Positions 32,686 through 40,824 of a stretch of DNA of 42,637 nt are shown one piece after another (the first letter of the stretch is position 1; each line of letters starts with the position of its first letter). The position numbers and the translations under genes are program-made. Below the pieces are notes generated by a model. That model made no database searches. It worked only from the letters and a program-made list of their open reading frames with translations, and was not told the DNA's origin. Origin of the DNA: Limisphaerales bacterium (lineage in GTDB: Bacteria > Verrucomicrobiota > Verrucomicrobiia > Limisphaerales > UBA8199). The DNA is taken from NCBI GenBank assembly GCA_003152225.1, contig PLZQ01000090.1, positions 1,502 to 44,138 of the forward strand, in the 5' to 3' direction.

Positions 32686-34034
32686 ACCTGCATATGAGAC
32701 TCCTGCTGTTGGCCGCCGCTCTGTCGTGCGGCCTGTCGCTGAACGCCGCTGAGGCAAGATCCACCGAGGCCGCTGCCGGGGCGCCTCCTGCCGCCGAACG
32801 CATCGAATGGTGGCGCGAGGCGCGGTTTGGGCTGTTCATCCACTGGGGGCCGGTGAGCCTCAAAGGCACCGAGATCGGCTGGTCGCGCGGCGGCGAGCGG
32901 CGCGGATACAAGTCGCACGGCACGGAGATCCCGATTGAGGTCTATGACAATCTCTACAAGCAATTCAACCCCACCAACTTCAACGCGGATGCGTGGGTGG
33001 CCACCGCGAAGGCCGCGGGCATGAAGTACCTCGTCTTCACCAGCCGGCATCACGATGGGTTCAGCGAGTTCGACACCCAGGCGGACGATTACAAGATTAC
33101 CTCACCCGAAAGCCCATTCCGCCGCGACGTGGTGAAGGAACTGGCTGACGCCTGCCACCGCGCCGGGCTCCGCTTCGGCCTCTACTACTCGCAGCCGAAT
33201 TGGCATCACCCGGATGCCTTCACCGACCGGCATACGAACTACCTCGCCTTCCTGAAGACGCAGGTGCGCGAACTGCTGACCCACTACGGCCCGGTGGACA
33301 TTCTCTGGTTCGACGGCCTGGGCAAGAGCGCCGAAGACTACGACGCCGAGGCGCTGAACACTATGGCCCGCAAACTAAAGCCGCGCATTCTCATCAACAA
33401 CCGCGACGGCCTGGCGGAGGATTTCGACACCCCCGAACAGGAAATCGGCAAGTTCCAGAACGACCGCCCGTGGGAGAGTTGCATCACGATCTGCAACCAG
33501 TGGGCCTGGAAACCGGGCGACGAGATGAAGTCCCTCCCGCAATGCCTGGAAACGCTCGTCCGCTGCGCGGGCGGGGACGGCAACCTGCTGTTCAACGTCG
33601 GCCCCATGCCGGACGGCCGGATCGAGCCGCGCCAGGTCAGGCGCCTGGAGGAGATGGGTGATTGGCTCCGAAAATATGGCGAGAGCATCTACGGCACGCG
33701 CGGCGGGCCCTGGAAGCCCACCAAGTCCCTCGCCAGCACGCGGCAGGGCAACAGCATTTACCTGCACCTGCTCGATTGGAATGGCCGAACGGTCACCCTT
33801 CCCGACATTCCCCGGACAATCATCGGCAGCTTCGTGCTGACCGGCGGCACCGCCCGAGTAGCCCAGGACGGGCGCAAGCTGACGATCCGCATCGATCCCC
33901 CATCCGCGCGCCCGCCGGACCACGGCGCCGCGCTGCTGCTCCGGCAGGGACCCAGCCGCTCAACCCAGCCGCAAATCGACTGCATTGTGAGGCTCGATGT
34001 GAACGGCTCGGCGATGGACCTGGAGCCGCGCTGA
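32682..34034 (+). CDS. Exported alpha-L-fucosidase (GH29)
   Basis: A 450-residue exported glycosidase. A signal peptide covers about residues 1-23 (MRLLLLAAALSCGLSLNAAE). The barrel carries WWREARFGLFIHWGPVSLKG, then YLVFTSRHHDGFSEFDT, FGLYYSQPNWHHP and the nucleophile D211 in VDILWFDGLG. Next comes DGNLLFNVGPMPDG, followed by a C-terminal beta domain. It removes terminal L-fucose from glycans, for example algal fucans or mucin-like sugars; the exact linkage is unknown. The start overlaps the stop of the mutarotase lipoprotein. A second ATG four codons later would also give a good signal. A degenerate 11-bp array begins about 60 bases after its stop. Confidence 0.9.
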   Translation: MNLHMRLLLLAAALSCGLSLNAAEARSTEAAAGAPPAAERIEWWREARFGLFIHWGPVSLKGTEIGWSRGGERRGYKSHGTEIPIEVYDNLYKQFNPTNFNADAWVATAKAAGMKYLVFTSRHHDGFSEFDTQADDYKITSPESPFRRDVVKELADACHRAGLRFGLYYSQPNWHHPDAFTDRHTNYLAFLKTQVRELLTHYGPVDILWFDGLGKSAEDYDAEALNTMARKLKPRILINNRDGLAEDFDTPEQEIGKFQNDRPWESCITICNQWAWKPGDEMKSLPQCLETLVRCAGGDGNLLFNVGPMPDGRIEPRQVRRLEEMGDWLRKYGESIYGTRGGPWKPTKSLASTRQGNSIYLHLLDWNGRTVTLPDIPRTIIGSFVLTGGTARVAQDGRKLTIRIDPPSARPPDHGAALLLRQGPSRSTQPQIDCIVRLDVNGSAMDLEPR

Positions 34035-34092
34035 ACCGCTCCCGCGCTCGAAGCGGGACCTTCCAGCGCCGGGAATGAGCAGTCAGAGTGCG

Positions 34093-34202
34093 GAGTGCTT
34101 TAGGGTGGCTTTGGGGGAGCTTTGGGGACGCATTGAGGTGGCTTTGGGGTCGCAATCGGTTGGCTATCAACAGGCTTTGGGGTGGCTTTGGGTGGCTTTG
34201 CC
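34093..34202. repeat. Degenerate 11-bp-period array C
   Basis: Ten units of 11 bases: GAGTGCTTTAG, GGTGGCTTTGG, GGGAGCTTTGG, GGACGCATTGA and so on, with the consensus GGTGGCTTTGG kept in several and a one-base slip at the end. Its reverse complement (CCAAAGCCACC) resembles the CTGAAGCCACC phase of array B. The rest of the 34035-34390 spacer shows nothing else that I can support. Confidence 0.83.
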
Positions 34203-34390
34203 AGGCACGGCTTTCCGGCTCTCCAGGATGCGTGATTCTCACGCATCCGCCGCATGTTCAACAGGTGTTGTTTCTTCCGTGCCCATCGTCTGAGCCACCT
34301 CCTTGGCGCCCGCTGCCCGGATGTCAGCCCGAAGAGCGACACCCTCGGAAATGGATTGGATTCTCTTTCGACCCTGGCGATGATCCGCCC

Positions 34391-35218
34391 ATGCGAAACA
34401 AACGGCGCAAGTTAATCGCAGTCGTGCTCCTCGCACTCGCCGCGTTGGTCGCCTGCATCCTCGTCTTTCCAAATCGTGAACCCGCTTGGCAGGGAAGAAC
34501 GCTCGGCGCCTGGCTCCGCGACTTCGACGCCGACAAGCCCGAAAGCCGGGCGAGCGCCGCGGACGCAATCCGCCAAATTGGCACGAACGCTCTCCCCCTC
34601 ATCATAAAGCGTCTCCAGCACCCGGGCCCACGGTCATCCTCCACGATCCTTGCTCTCAAGTTGAAACTCTTCGAACTGTTGAACAAACAATCACTCGTGA
34701 AGATCCAGTTTCGCCCGGGTGCCAGCCCAAGACATGAGGCGCTCGCCGCCATTGACGCCCTTGGCCCCGCCGCAGCAAACGCATTACCCACCCTGGAGAA
34801 GCTCCTGCACGAAAACCCGCCCGACCCTCGCGCACCTTACCTGATCGCACGCATTGGACCGGAGGGCCTACCGCTGCTCCGCCAAGCCCTCACAAACGAG
34901 AATAGGATCGTCCGAACGGAAGCACGCGTTTGTCTGGATATGTTCAACTCTCGCTCCGAAGCTCTATTCCCCGGAGATGCGATAGACGCTGCCAGCTTCG
35001 ACCGCCGAATCTGCGAGTTCAATCTCCGGATGGTTCAAGCCGCATTCGAAGAGTACAAACGCCAGCATCCTGAGAAGCTTCTTCCCAAGAACATCACGGA
35101 TATGCCACCCCCTTCAGAGATCCCACCCGGATTCCAACCATCGTCGCGGCCACCAGCCAACCAGACTAGCCGCCCACGGCTCAGTTCGCCGCCTGCTGGA
35201 CCTGACAACTATGAGTGA
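34391..35218 (+). CDS. Membrane-anchored HEAT-repeat protein
   Basis: A 275-residue protein. Residues 8-25 are an N-terminal membrane segment (KLIAVVLLALAALVACIL). A motif REPAWQGRTLGAWLRDF follows, then helical HEAT-like repeats (ESRASAADAIRQIGTNALPL; AIDALGPAAANALPTLEKLL; IARIGPEGLPLLRQAL). The end is proline-rich and polar. HEAT repeats bind other proteins; the partner is not known. ATG 34391 places the membrane anchor at the N-terminus; longer in-frame forms run into the 11-bp array. Its end overlaps the start of the next gene by eight bases, and that gene codes for a relative, so the two form an operon born by duplication. Confidence 0.78.
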   Translation: MRNKRRKLIAVVLLALAALVACILVFPNREPAWQGRTLGAWLRDFDADKPESRASAADAIRQIGTNALPLIIKRLQHPGPRSSSTILALKLKLFELLNKQSLVKIQFRPGASPRHEALAAIDALGPAAANALPTLEKLLHENPPDPRAPYLIARIGPEGLPLLRQALTNENRIVRTEARVCLDMFNSRSEALFPGDAIDAASFDRRICEFNLRMVQAAFEEYKRQHPEKLLPKNITDMPPPSEIPPGFQPSSRPPANQTSRPRLSSPPAGPDNYE

Positions 35219-36176
35219 GGCGAGACGCTCAGCCCGTCTGCTCCGGTTCGTGCCGTTTGTTGTCGTCGCTGGGCTCCTGCTCGTTGCGGTGGCACGGCTC
35301 CCGCCAGGCGAACCCCGCTACGGGGGAAAGCCTCTCCAATATTGGCTTGTCCGCTCACGCAACGAGAGGCTCCCGGCTGCCGAGCAAGCCAAAACCCGAG
35401 CCGCGGTCATTTGCATCGGCACCAACAAGCTCGCCCTCCTGCTCCAATGGTTTCGTGAGGAGGAGCCGCCATACTCCGATCCAGCCTACAGAAAGGTCAT
35501 CAACGGGCTTCTCTCACGCCAGCGATTTATACGCTTCAGGCTAGAGGCGACGTACCGTCCGAGCCGACCTTCCTTGGCATTCTGGGTCTTCAACGAATAC
35601 TCGGAAGTAGCCGAAACCGCCATCCCCCAGTTCATAACCATGCTCGCCGACAAGGATGACCATACGAAAGAAAAGTCCTGCATGGTTCTCGGCAATATTG
35701 GCAAACCCGCAATCCCTGCTTTGCTTGCCGCGCTCTCACATACCAATGACATCGCCCGCGCACTTGCCACTTACGCTCTTGGCGAAAATGGAACGAACGC
35801 TGCCCTTGCCTGCTCCAATCTGGAAGCCATGCTGAACGACAAAGCCATTTGCGTCCGCCTGAATGCTGCCGTAGCTCTAGGAAAGTTAGGCGAAAAACCC
35901 GAAATCTTCGTCCCCGTGATTCTTCGATGCACACATGAAGGAGACCAAGACACCAGATGGTTCGCCCTCGATTCTCTCGGAAAATTTAAGGACCGCGCCC
36001 AGTCCGCCGTCCCTGACCTCACAAACTCTCTGGCCGTAGTCACGAACCTCATCGACCGCTCCTCTCTCTTGAACGCGCTCAGGGAGATTGACCCTAAACA
36101 AGCCGCCAGGTTCGACCCGTTCCGGTCAGTCGGCCCGAGTGCGTCGCCGCCGGAAGAATCTCCGGATCCACACTGA
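35211..36176 (+). CDS. Membrane-anchored HEAT-repeat protein, paralogue of the preceding gene
   Basis: A 321-residue protein with an N-terminal membrane segment (FVPFVVVAGLLLVAVA), a motif PRYGGKPLQYWLV that matches the WQGRTLGAWL of its neighbour, and several HEAT repeats (AETAIPQFITMLADKDDHTK; MVLGNIGKPAIPALLAAL; LNAAVALGKLGE; WFALDSLGKFKDRAQSAVPD). The end is acidic and proline-rich. No enzyme motif is seen. It overlaps the upstream gene by eight bases, so the two are translated together. It ends 14 bases from the end of the convergent restriction-modification gene. Confidence 0.82.
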   Translation: MSEARRSARLLRFVPFVVVAGLLLVAVARLPPGEPRYGGKPLQYWLVRSRNERLPAAEQAKTRAAVICIGTNKLALLLQWFREEEPPYSDPAYRKVINGLLSRQRFIRFRLEATYRPSRPSLAFWVFNEYSEVAETAIPQFITMLADKDDHTKEKSCMVLGNIGKPAIPALLAALSHTNDIARALATYALGENGTNAALACSNLEAMLNDKAICVRLNAAVALGKLGEKPEIFVPVILRCTHEGDQDTRWFALDSLGKFKDRAQSAVPDLTNSLAVVTNLIDRSSLLNALREIDPKQAARFDPFRSVGPSASPPEESPDPH

Positions 36177-36190
36177 TCACTGATTATCGA

Positions 36191-39100
36191 TCACGGCAGA
36201 AACGTCCCGTCCGCCTTGCCGCGCCGTGCCTTCCCCATCGCGCAAAGCGTCTCCAGAATCTCACCCACGTCCGCCGGCCTTGCCCGAGCGAAGCGCTTGG
36301 CCATATCCGGGGCTGTCACCGGCTCCTTTACCGTTGCCAGTGCCGTGCTTACCGCCTTGACCCGCTCGGACAGCGTCTTGGGCCAGGCCAGCTTCCCGGC
36401 CCGCTGCTTCCCGGGCTTCGCTTCCGGCTCAACCTCGACCGCCAGAGCGGTCTGCTGCGTCTGGGCTCCGCCCGGGTTTTGGTAATCGGGCCGCAGCCAG
36501 CGCACCAAACCCGACGCCTCCTCCTTCGCCCGCTCGGCGTTGAGCGCCACCAGGCGCTCCAGGATTTCTGCGTCGGTCAGAGTCGGCGGCCAGCCGTAGG
36601 CCGCGAAAACCGCCGCGTCCAAATCATCGTGAAGCTGCCGGAGCACCGAAACCAGGCCCGCATCATGAATCTGCTTATCCTTCGCGTTTAGGGACTCATT
36701 AGCGCGCAGCTTCTCCAGGACGTTATACATGCCGGTCAGCGTCAGGGCGGGATTCTGCGACTGCACCCGCTTCCGGTGCGCGTCCAATTCCTCTGCAATC
36801 TTGCGAATGCGGTCTTGAGCGGCTTCATCACATGCGGGAAAAGGGAACTTCTCCAAACACTCGGAGTGATTATAAGTAGAGTCGTTGCCCACACCCAGCC
36901 ACCCACCAGCAACATTTGCAAAGGTAACATGAATCCTCGAAGACAAGACCCCCAAGTAGTACGCGTCATCGAATGCCACCACCAAGACCTTCGTCTCCGG
37001 CAGATATTCGTCTTCTAGGAACTGGAAGACCCGGTGTCGAGCGGTCCGGGAGGTGGCTATGAATCGGCTCAGGCCCTTTAAGGCTTGGCGAAATCGGCCC
37101 TGCGGTTCCGCGTGGATCCACCAGTCACGGCGATACTTCTCACGAGGATTGGTCAGTCTCTCGGGTAACACGCGGTCATGAAGCCACTGAAAGGCATCCG
37201 GATAAACCGCTCGGAGTTCGTCTTGGCTTACCGAAATCGTGTCAAATACATATTGTTCCCGCAGTCCTTGGGTCAGGTCACGACCCGTGACGTAGCGCCG
37301 AATCAAATCCCCTCGAGTTCTGACGCTGAACCTCTTCAAATCATCGGCCGGCACCACGAAACCTTGACCAGAGAGCTGAACTCCTGGATTAGCCAAGCCA
37401 TAGTTCGCCCTCAGCAGTTCCGCATTCGCAACATCTGCACCACATGTTAGGTCGGGCGAGATATGTCCGCGGCTCTCGGGAAAAGTTACATCGGCTGACC
37501 CATCATCATGCTCCTTCTCGTCAATGATTGTCGCCAACCTGCCAGGGTGGCTCCCCGCGGCACCAGCGGTCATCGCGATTCGAACTGCGGCCCCCTCCGT
37601 TGTGTCCACCCATGGATGATCAGGAACCGCGAAGATCAGTGACAGCGGCGGAACCGAGGCACACTGCGCCTGAACCACCCGGCGGTTGAACGTCTGCGTT
37701 AGGCTGTTCGTCGTAATCAGCCCAAAACGTCGCGCTTTGCCCGCTCGCACTAGTTCCGCAGCTTTGTGCCACCAATACATTACGAAATCGGCCGATTCCG
37801 GTACCCCGGGATAGGTCCGGCGCAACGTTTCCGCATAGCCAGCCCCGAGTACCTCGCGCATCCGCTTGTTTCCGAGATAAGGCGGGTTCCCAACGATGTA
37901 ATCAGCAGTGGGCCAATCTGCCGGAAGCGGATTCCTGTAGGTCAGCAGGGCCACTCGCTTGGTTTCGTCCGGCACCTCGCGCCCGGTCACGGGGTCCTTC
38001 CTTATGCTCTGCCGGTCCCAAACGGTGAGTGGGTTCCCCGCTTCATCGCGCGCCGTTTCCGGCTCGCCGTCGTAGGCCAGGACGGCGTCACGGCACTCGA
38101 TGTTCTTGAACTTCTTGAGCACTGGCTCGGCTGGCATCGTCTGACCCCGGGTGCGGAAGTGCCATTGCAGATAGCCGATCCAGAGCACCAGCTCGGTGAT
38201 CGCCGCCGCGCGGGGATTGATCTCCAGGCCGAGGAACTGGTGCGGGTCCACGCTGTGCGTCTCCAGCTCGAGCTTGAAGCTCTCGCCGAATTGCGCGCCC
38301 ACATCCAGGATTTCCCCTTCCAGCCGTTTGAGGTGCTCCAGGGCCACGTAGAGGAAATTGCCCGAGCCGCACGCGGGATCGAGCACCCGCACCTGGCAGA
38401 GCTTATCATGGAAGGCGTTGACCTCGTCCCGCGCCGCCTTGAGGTTGCCCGCCCGGGCGTGCGTGAAGGCCGCAGCCCGGACGCTTTCCCATTCGGCCCG
38501 CAACGGCTCGACCACCGTCGGCAGCACCAGGCGCTCGACATAAGCACGGGGCGTGTAGTGCGCGCCCAGCTTGTGGCGCTCGCCCGGGTTCAGCGCTCGC
38601 TCCAGCAGCGTGCCGAAGATGGCGGGTTCCAAGTGGCTCCAGTTCTGCTTGGCCGCCTCTTTGAGGAGCCCGAGCTGCAAGCCGTTCACGGGCAGGACGG
38701 TGAAGTCAGCGAACAGGCCGCCGTTGAATTGGAGCAGCTTTTTGCGCAGGACGAGCGAGATGCCCTTGCCGGTGCCGCTGTTCATCTCGCGGAAAAGCTG
38801 CTCGACCAGCTCCGGGAAGCCGCTCGCGTCCGCGGGCAGGGAATTGAGCAGGTCGGTGAAACTGCGCTCCGGTAGCAACCCCACGTCTTCCGCGAACATA
38901 CAGAACAGGCAGCGCGTCAGGAAATCCGCCACCACCCGCGGACGGTGACCAGCCTCTTCCAGCGATTTGGCCAGCACGGCCAGGTGGGCGGAAATCTCGC
39001 GGGTGACGTCGGCGGATTGGAGCGCGGGGTCCAGGGCCGTGGGCTGGGTCCAGATGAGCTTTAGCCGCTCGCGGACCTTTTCGTCTGCCAGGTGCTCGAG

Positions 39101-39640
39101 GCGGATGCGGAAGGTGCGGGGATCGGGAAACGGCAAGTAGGCTTTGCCCGCCTGGGTGAAGTCGGCAAACACCTCGAAGCTGTGCCCGACATCCACTACC
39201 AGCAGGAACGGCGGGTTTGGCTCGTTGGCCGGCAGGGCGCGGACATAGCGCTCGGCTTGGCCTCGCGCCTTGACCATCGCGTCGTCCCAGGCACTGGTGC
39301 CGCGCACCGGCTGGGAGGACTTCTTCTTCTCAATGACCCCGGCTTCCTGCGCGGCCAGCTCAAGCTGGGAGGCCGCCGCCTTGGCCGCCTGAAACTGCTT
39401 GGACTCCAGGACGAAGCAGCCGCGCCTGTAGAGATCGATGCGGCCCTTGGTGGTGGAACCGTCAGGATGGTGCTTCATTACGTCGTATTCGAACGCGTAG
39501 CCCTTTTCCCGCGTCGGCTCGGGTCTGGCTACCCCGAGCATGTTACAAAGCTCGCAGAGGAATGGCTGGCTGTTGGCACGTTCGGAAGCGCTGGCGGCGG
39601 CCCAGCGGGAAATGAACGCTTTGGCACCCTCAGAAGACAT
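36191..39640 (-). CDS. MmeI-like type IIL restriction-modification enzyme (single chain)
   Basis: A 1149-residue protein. Domains in order: an N-terminal nuclease with D69-x9-E79-x-K81 (RIDLYRRGCFVLESK), almost the same spacing and position as the D-x9-E-x-K site of MmeI; a helical spacer; and an N6-adenine methyltransferase with HYTPRAYVERLV, motif I LDPACGSGNFL near residue 420 and motif IV NPPY near 583. A target-recognition region follows (WWIHAEPQGRFRQAL to NHSECLEKFPFP), and last a basic C-terminal domain. Enzymes of this group methylate one strand of a short site and cut about 20 bases away, with no separate methylase gene. The nuclease site appears intact. ATG 39640 is chosen because family similarity begins there. 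It converges on the HEAT operon. A methylase-only role cannot be excluded. Confidence 0.85.
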   Translation of the reverse strand: MSSEGAKAFISRWAAASASERANSQPFLCELCNMLGVARPEPTREKGYAFEYDVMKHHPDGSTTKGRIDLYRRGCFVLESKQFQAAKAAASQLELAAQEAGVIEKKKSSQPVRGTSAWDDAMVKARGQAERYVRALPANEPNPPFLLVVDVGHSFEVFADFTQAGKAYLPFPDPRTFRIRLEHLADEKVRERLKLIWTQPTALDPALQSADVTREISAHLAVLAKSLEEAGHRPRVVADFLTRCLFCMFAEDVGLLPERSFTDLLNSLPADASGFPELVEQLFREMNSGTGKGISLVLRKKLLQFNGGLFADFTVLPVNGLQLGLLKEAAKQNWSHLEPAIFGTLLERALNPGERHKLGAHYTPRAYVERLVLPTVVEPLRAEWESVRAAAFTHARAGNLKAARDEVNAFHDKLCQVRVLDPACGSGNFLYVALEHLKRLEGEILDVGAQFGESFKLELETHSVDPHQFLGLEINPRAAAITELVLWIGYLQWHFRTRGQTMPAEPVLKKFKNIECRDAVLAYDGEPETARDEAGNPLTVWDRQSIRKDPVTGREVPDETKRVALLTYRNPLPADWPTADYIVGNPPYLGNKRMREVLGAGYAETLRRTYPGVPESADFVMYWWHKAAELVRAGKARRFGLITTNSLTQTFNRRVVQAQCASVPPLSLIFAVPDHPWVDTTEGAAVRIAMTAGAAGSHPGRLATIIDEKEHDDGSADVTFPESRGHISPDLTCGADVANAELLRANYGLANPGVQLSGQGFVVPADDLKRFSVRTRGDLIRRYVTGRDLTQGLREQYVFDTISVSQDELRAVYPDAFQWLHDRVLPERLTNPREKYRRDWWIHAEPQGRFRQALKGLSRFIATSRTARHRVFQFLEDEYLPETKVLVVAFDDAYYLGVLSSRIHVTFANVAGGWLGVGNDSTYNHSECLEKFPFPACDEAAQDRIRKIAEELDAHRKRVQSQNPALTLTGMYNVLEKLRANESLNAKDKQIHDAGLVSVLRQLHDDLDAAVFAAYGWPPTLTDAEILERLVALNAERAKEEASGLVRWLRPDYQNPGGAQTQQTALAVEVEPEAKPGKQRAGKLAWPKTLSERVKAVSTALATVKEPVTAPDMAKRFARARPADVGEILETLCAMGKARRGKADGTFLP

Positions 39641-39765
39641 GGGCCGCAGGATCACGGCAGGGGTTTCCTGGCTGCAAGCTCGACCCGGCGGCATCCTGCC
39701 TGCATACGGGGTTCGCACGCGATTTTGCTGGCCCCAAAAGGTGGGGCGGCGGCAATCTGGGCGCC

Positions 39766-40602
39766 ATGAGCAAGTCAGGGCGAATAGCGGTTTTACTGGG
39801 GGCGATTGCGGCGCTGGGAGCGCTGGTGCCGTTGCGCGGGTCCGGGCAGGCTGCCGTGAGCGGAAATGCCGCGGGCCAAGGCTCGGAACGGCCTGACCTG
39901 GAGTATCGGGAAGGCGGGATCATCCGCGGCCCGACATCGGCGCGGACGTTGGCGGTCGTCTTCACCGGGCATGGGTATGCTGAGGGCGGAGAGACCATCC
40001 TCAACGAGCTGGGCAAGCATAAAGGCAAGGGTTCGTTCTTCTTCACCGGCGACTTCCTGACCAACACGAGTTTCCAGCCGCTGATACGACGCATCGTGAA
40101 GGAGGGGCACTATCTTGGACCGCACTCGGATAAGCATGTGCTTTACTGCCCCTGGGAAGGGCCGAAGAAGACACTGGTCACTCACGCCGAGTTTCAGGCC
40201 GACCTGCAAAGCAACCTGGACAAGATCGAGCGGTTCAGCATAGCGCGCCCGCAGATTCGCTATTTCCTGCCGCCTTACGAGTATTACAACCAGGAGATCG
40301 TGGACTGGTCCAAAGCGATGGGGCTGACGGTGGTGAACTTTACCCCCGGCACGCGCGCAAATGCCGACTATACTGGCGAGGCCGAGAAGAACTTCGTCTC
40401 CTCGCGCACCATCTTCGACAGCATCGTCGCCCGGGAGAACAAGGACACCAACGGCTTGAATGGGTTTATCCTGCTGCTGCACATCGGCTCAGGCCCGGGC
40501 CGCACGGATAAGTTCCCCGCGCGCTTCAGCGAGTTGCTCGATTACCTGGCCGGCAAGGGCTACGAGTTCGTCCGCGTGGATGAACTGTTGGAACCGAAGT
40601 GA
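39766..40602 (+). CDS. Exported polysaccharide-deacetylase-like protein (CE4/NodB fold, atypical motif 1)
   Basis: A 278-residue protein with an N-terminal hydrophobic signal (IAVLLGAIAALGALVPL). The NodB-like fold is recognisable: LAVVFTGHGYAEGG at the first motif, SFFFTGDFL, the metal histidines H120 and H124 in GPHSDKH, RYFLPPYEYYN, and FILLLHIGSG near the end. The canonical TFDDGP is replaced by VFTGHGY, so the catalytic and metal-binding aspartates are missing. The same FTGH-type variant occurs in a recognisable subfamily, so it is probably ancestral and not a recent loss. It may deacetylate a polysaccharide by a changed mechanism, or only bind it. The gene is divergent from the restriction-modification gene. 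Confidence 0.82.
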   Translation: MSKSGRIAVLLGAIAALGALVPLRGSGQAAVSGNAAGQGSERPDLEYREGGIIRGPTSARTLAVVFTGHGYAEGGETILNELGKHKGKGSFFFTGDFLTNTSFQPLIRRIVKEGHYLGPHSDKHVLYCPWEGPKKTLVTHAEFQADLQSNLDKIERFSIARPQIRYFLPPYEYYNQEIVDWSKAMGLTVVNFTPGTRANADYTGEAEKNFVSSRTIFDSIVARENKDTNGLNGFILLLHIGSGPGRTDKFPARFSELLDYLAGKGYEFVRVDELLEPK

Positions 40603-40636
40603 CGGCAGACCGCCAAGCTTTGTCCAGGCGGAACAA

Positions 40637-40824
40637 AACCACAGATGGACACAGATAAACACAGATAAGGATTGCCCGATATCGCTCTTTGCCTTGGCGG
40701 GAATCCGTTCACCGGCTAGCGACCCTACTCGAGCCAAGCCAACACCGGAGTCCAGCCTTCAGAATCTGTGTTCATCTGTGTTCATCTGTGTTCATCTGTG
40801 TTCATCTGTGTTCATCTGTGGTTG
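40637..40824. repeat. 10-bp-period tandem repeats in inverted orientation
   Basis: The left arm has three 10-base units (ACAGATGGAC, ACAGATAAAC, ACAGATAAGG; 40641-40670). The right arm has five exact copies of TTCATCTGTG (40771-40820), preceded by a partial one at 40764. The arms are complementary, including AACC/GGTT at the outer ends, so the 90 bases between them can be looped out. I have the impression of similar repeats in many environmental genomes. The right arm overlaps the end of the M48 gene and supplies its stop codon. Confidence 0.88.

Noticed and set aside
34100-34342. Proline-rich coding frame across array C
   Set aside because: The regular residues arise from a 33-base superperiod of an 11-base repeat in all frames; there is no start context or homology.
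36191-39640. DISARM or BREX methylase
   Set aside because: The N-terminal nuclease motif and domain order fit MmeI-like enzymes, and no other DISARM or BREX gene is adjacent.
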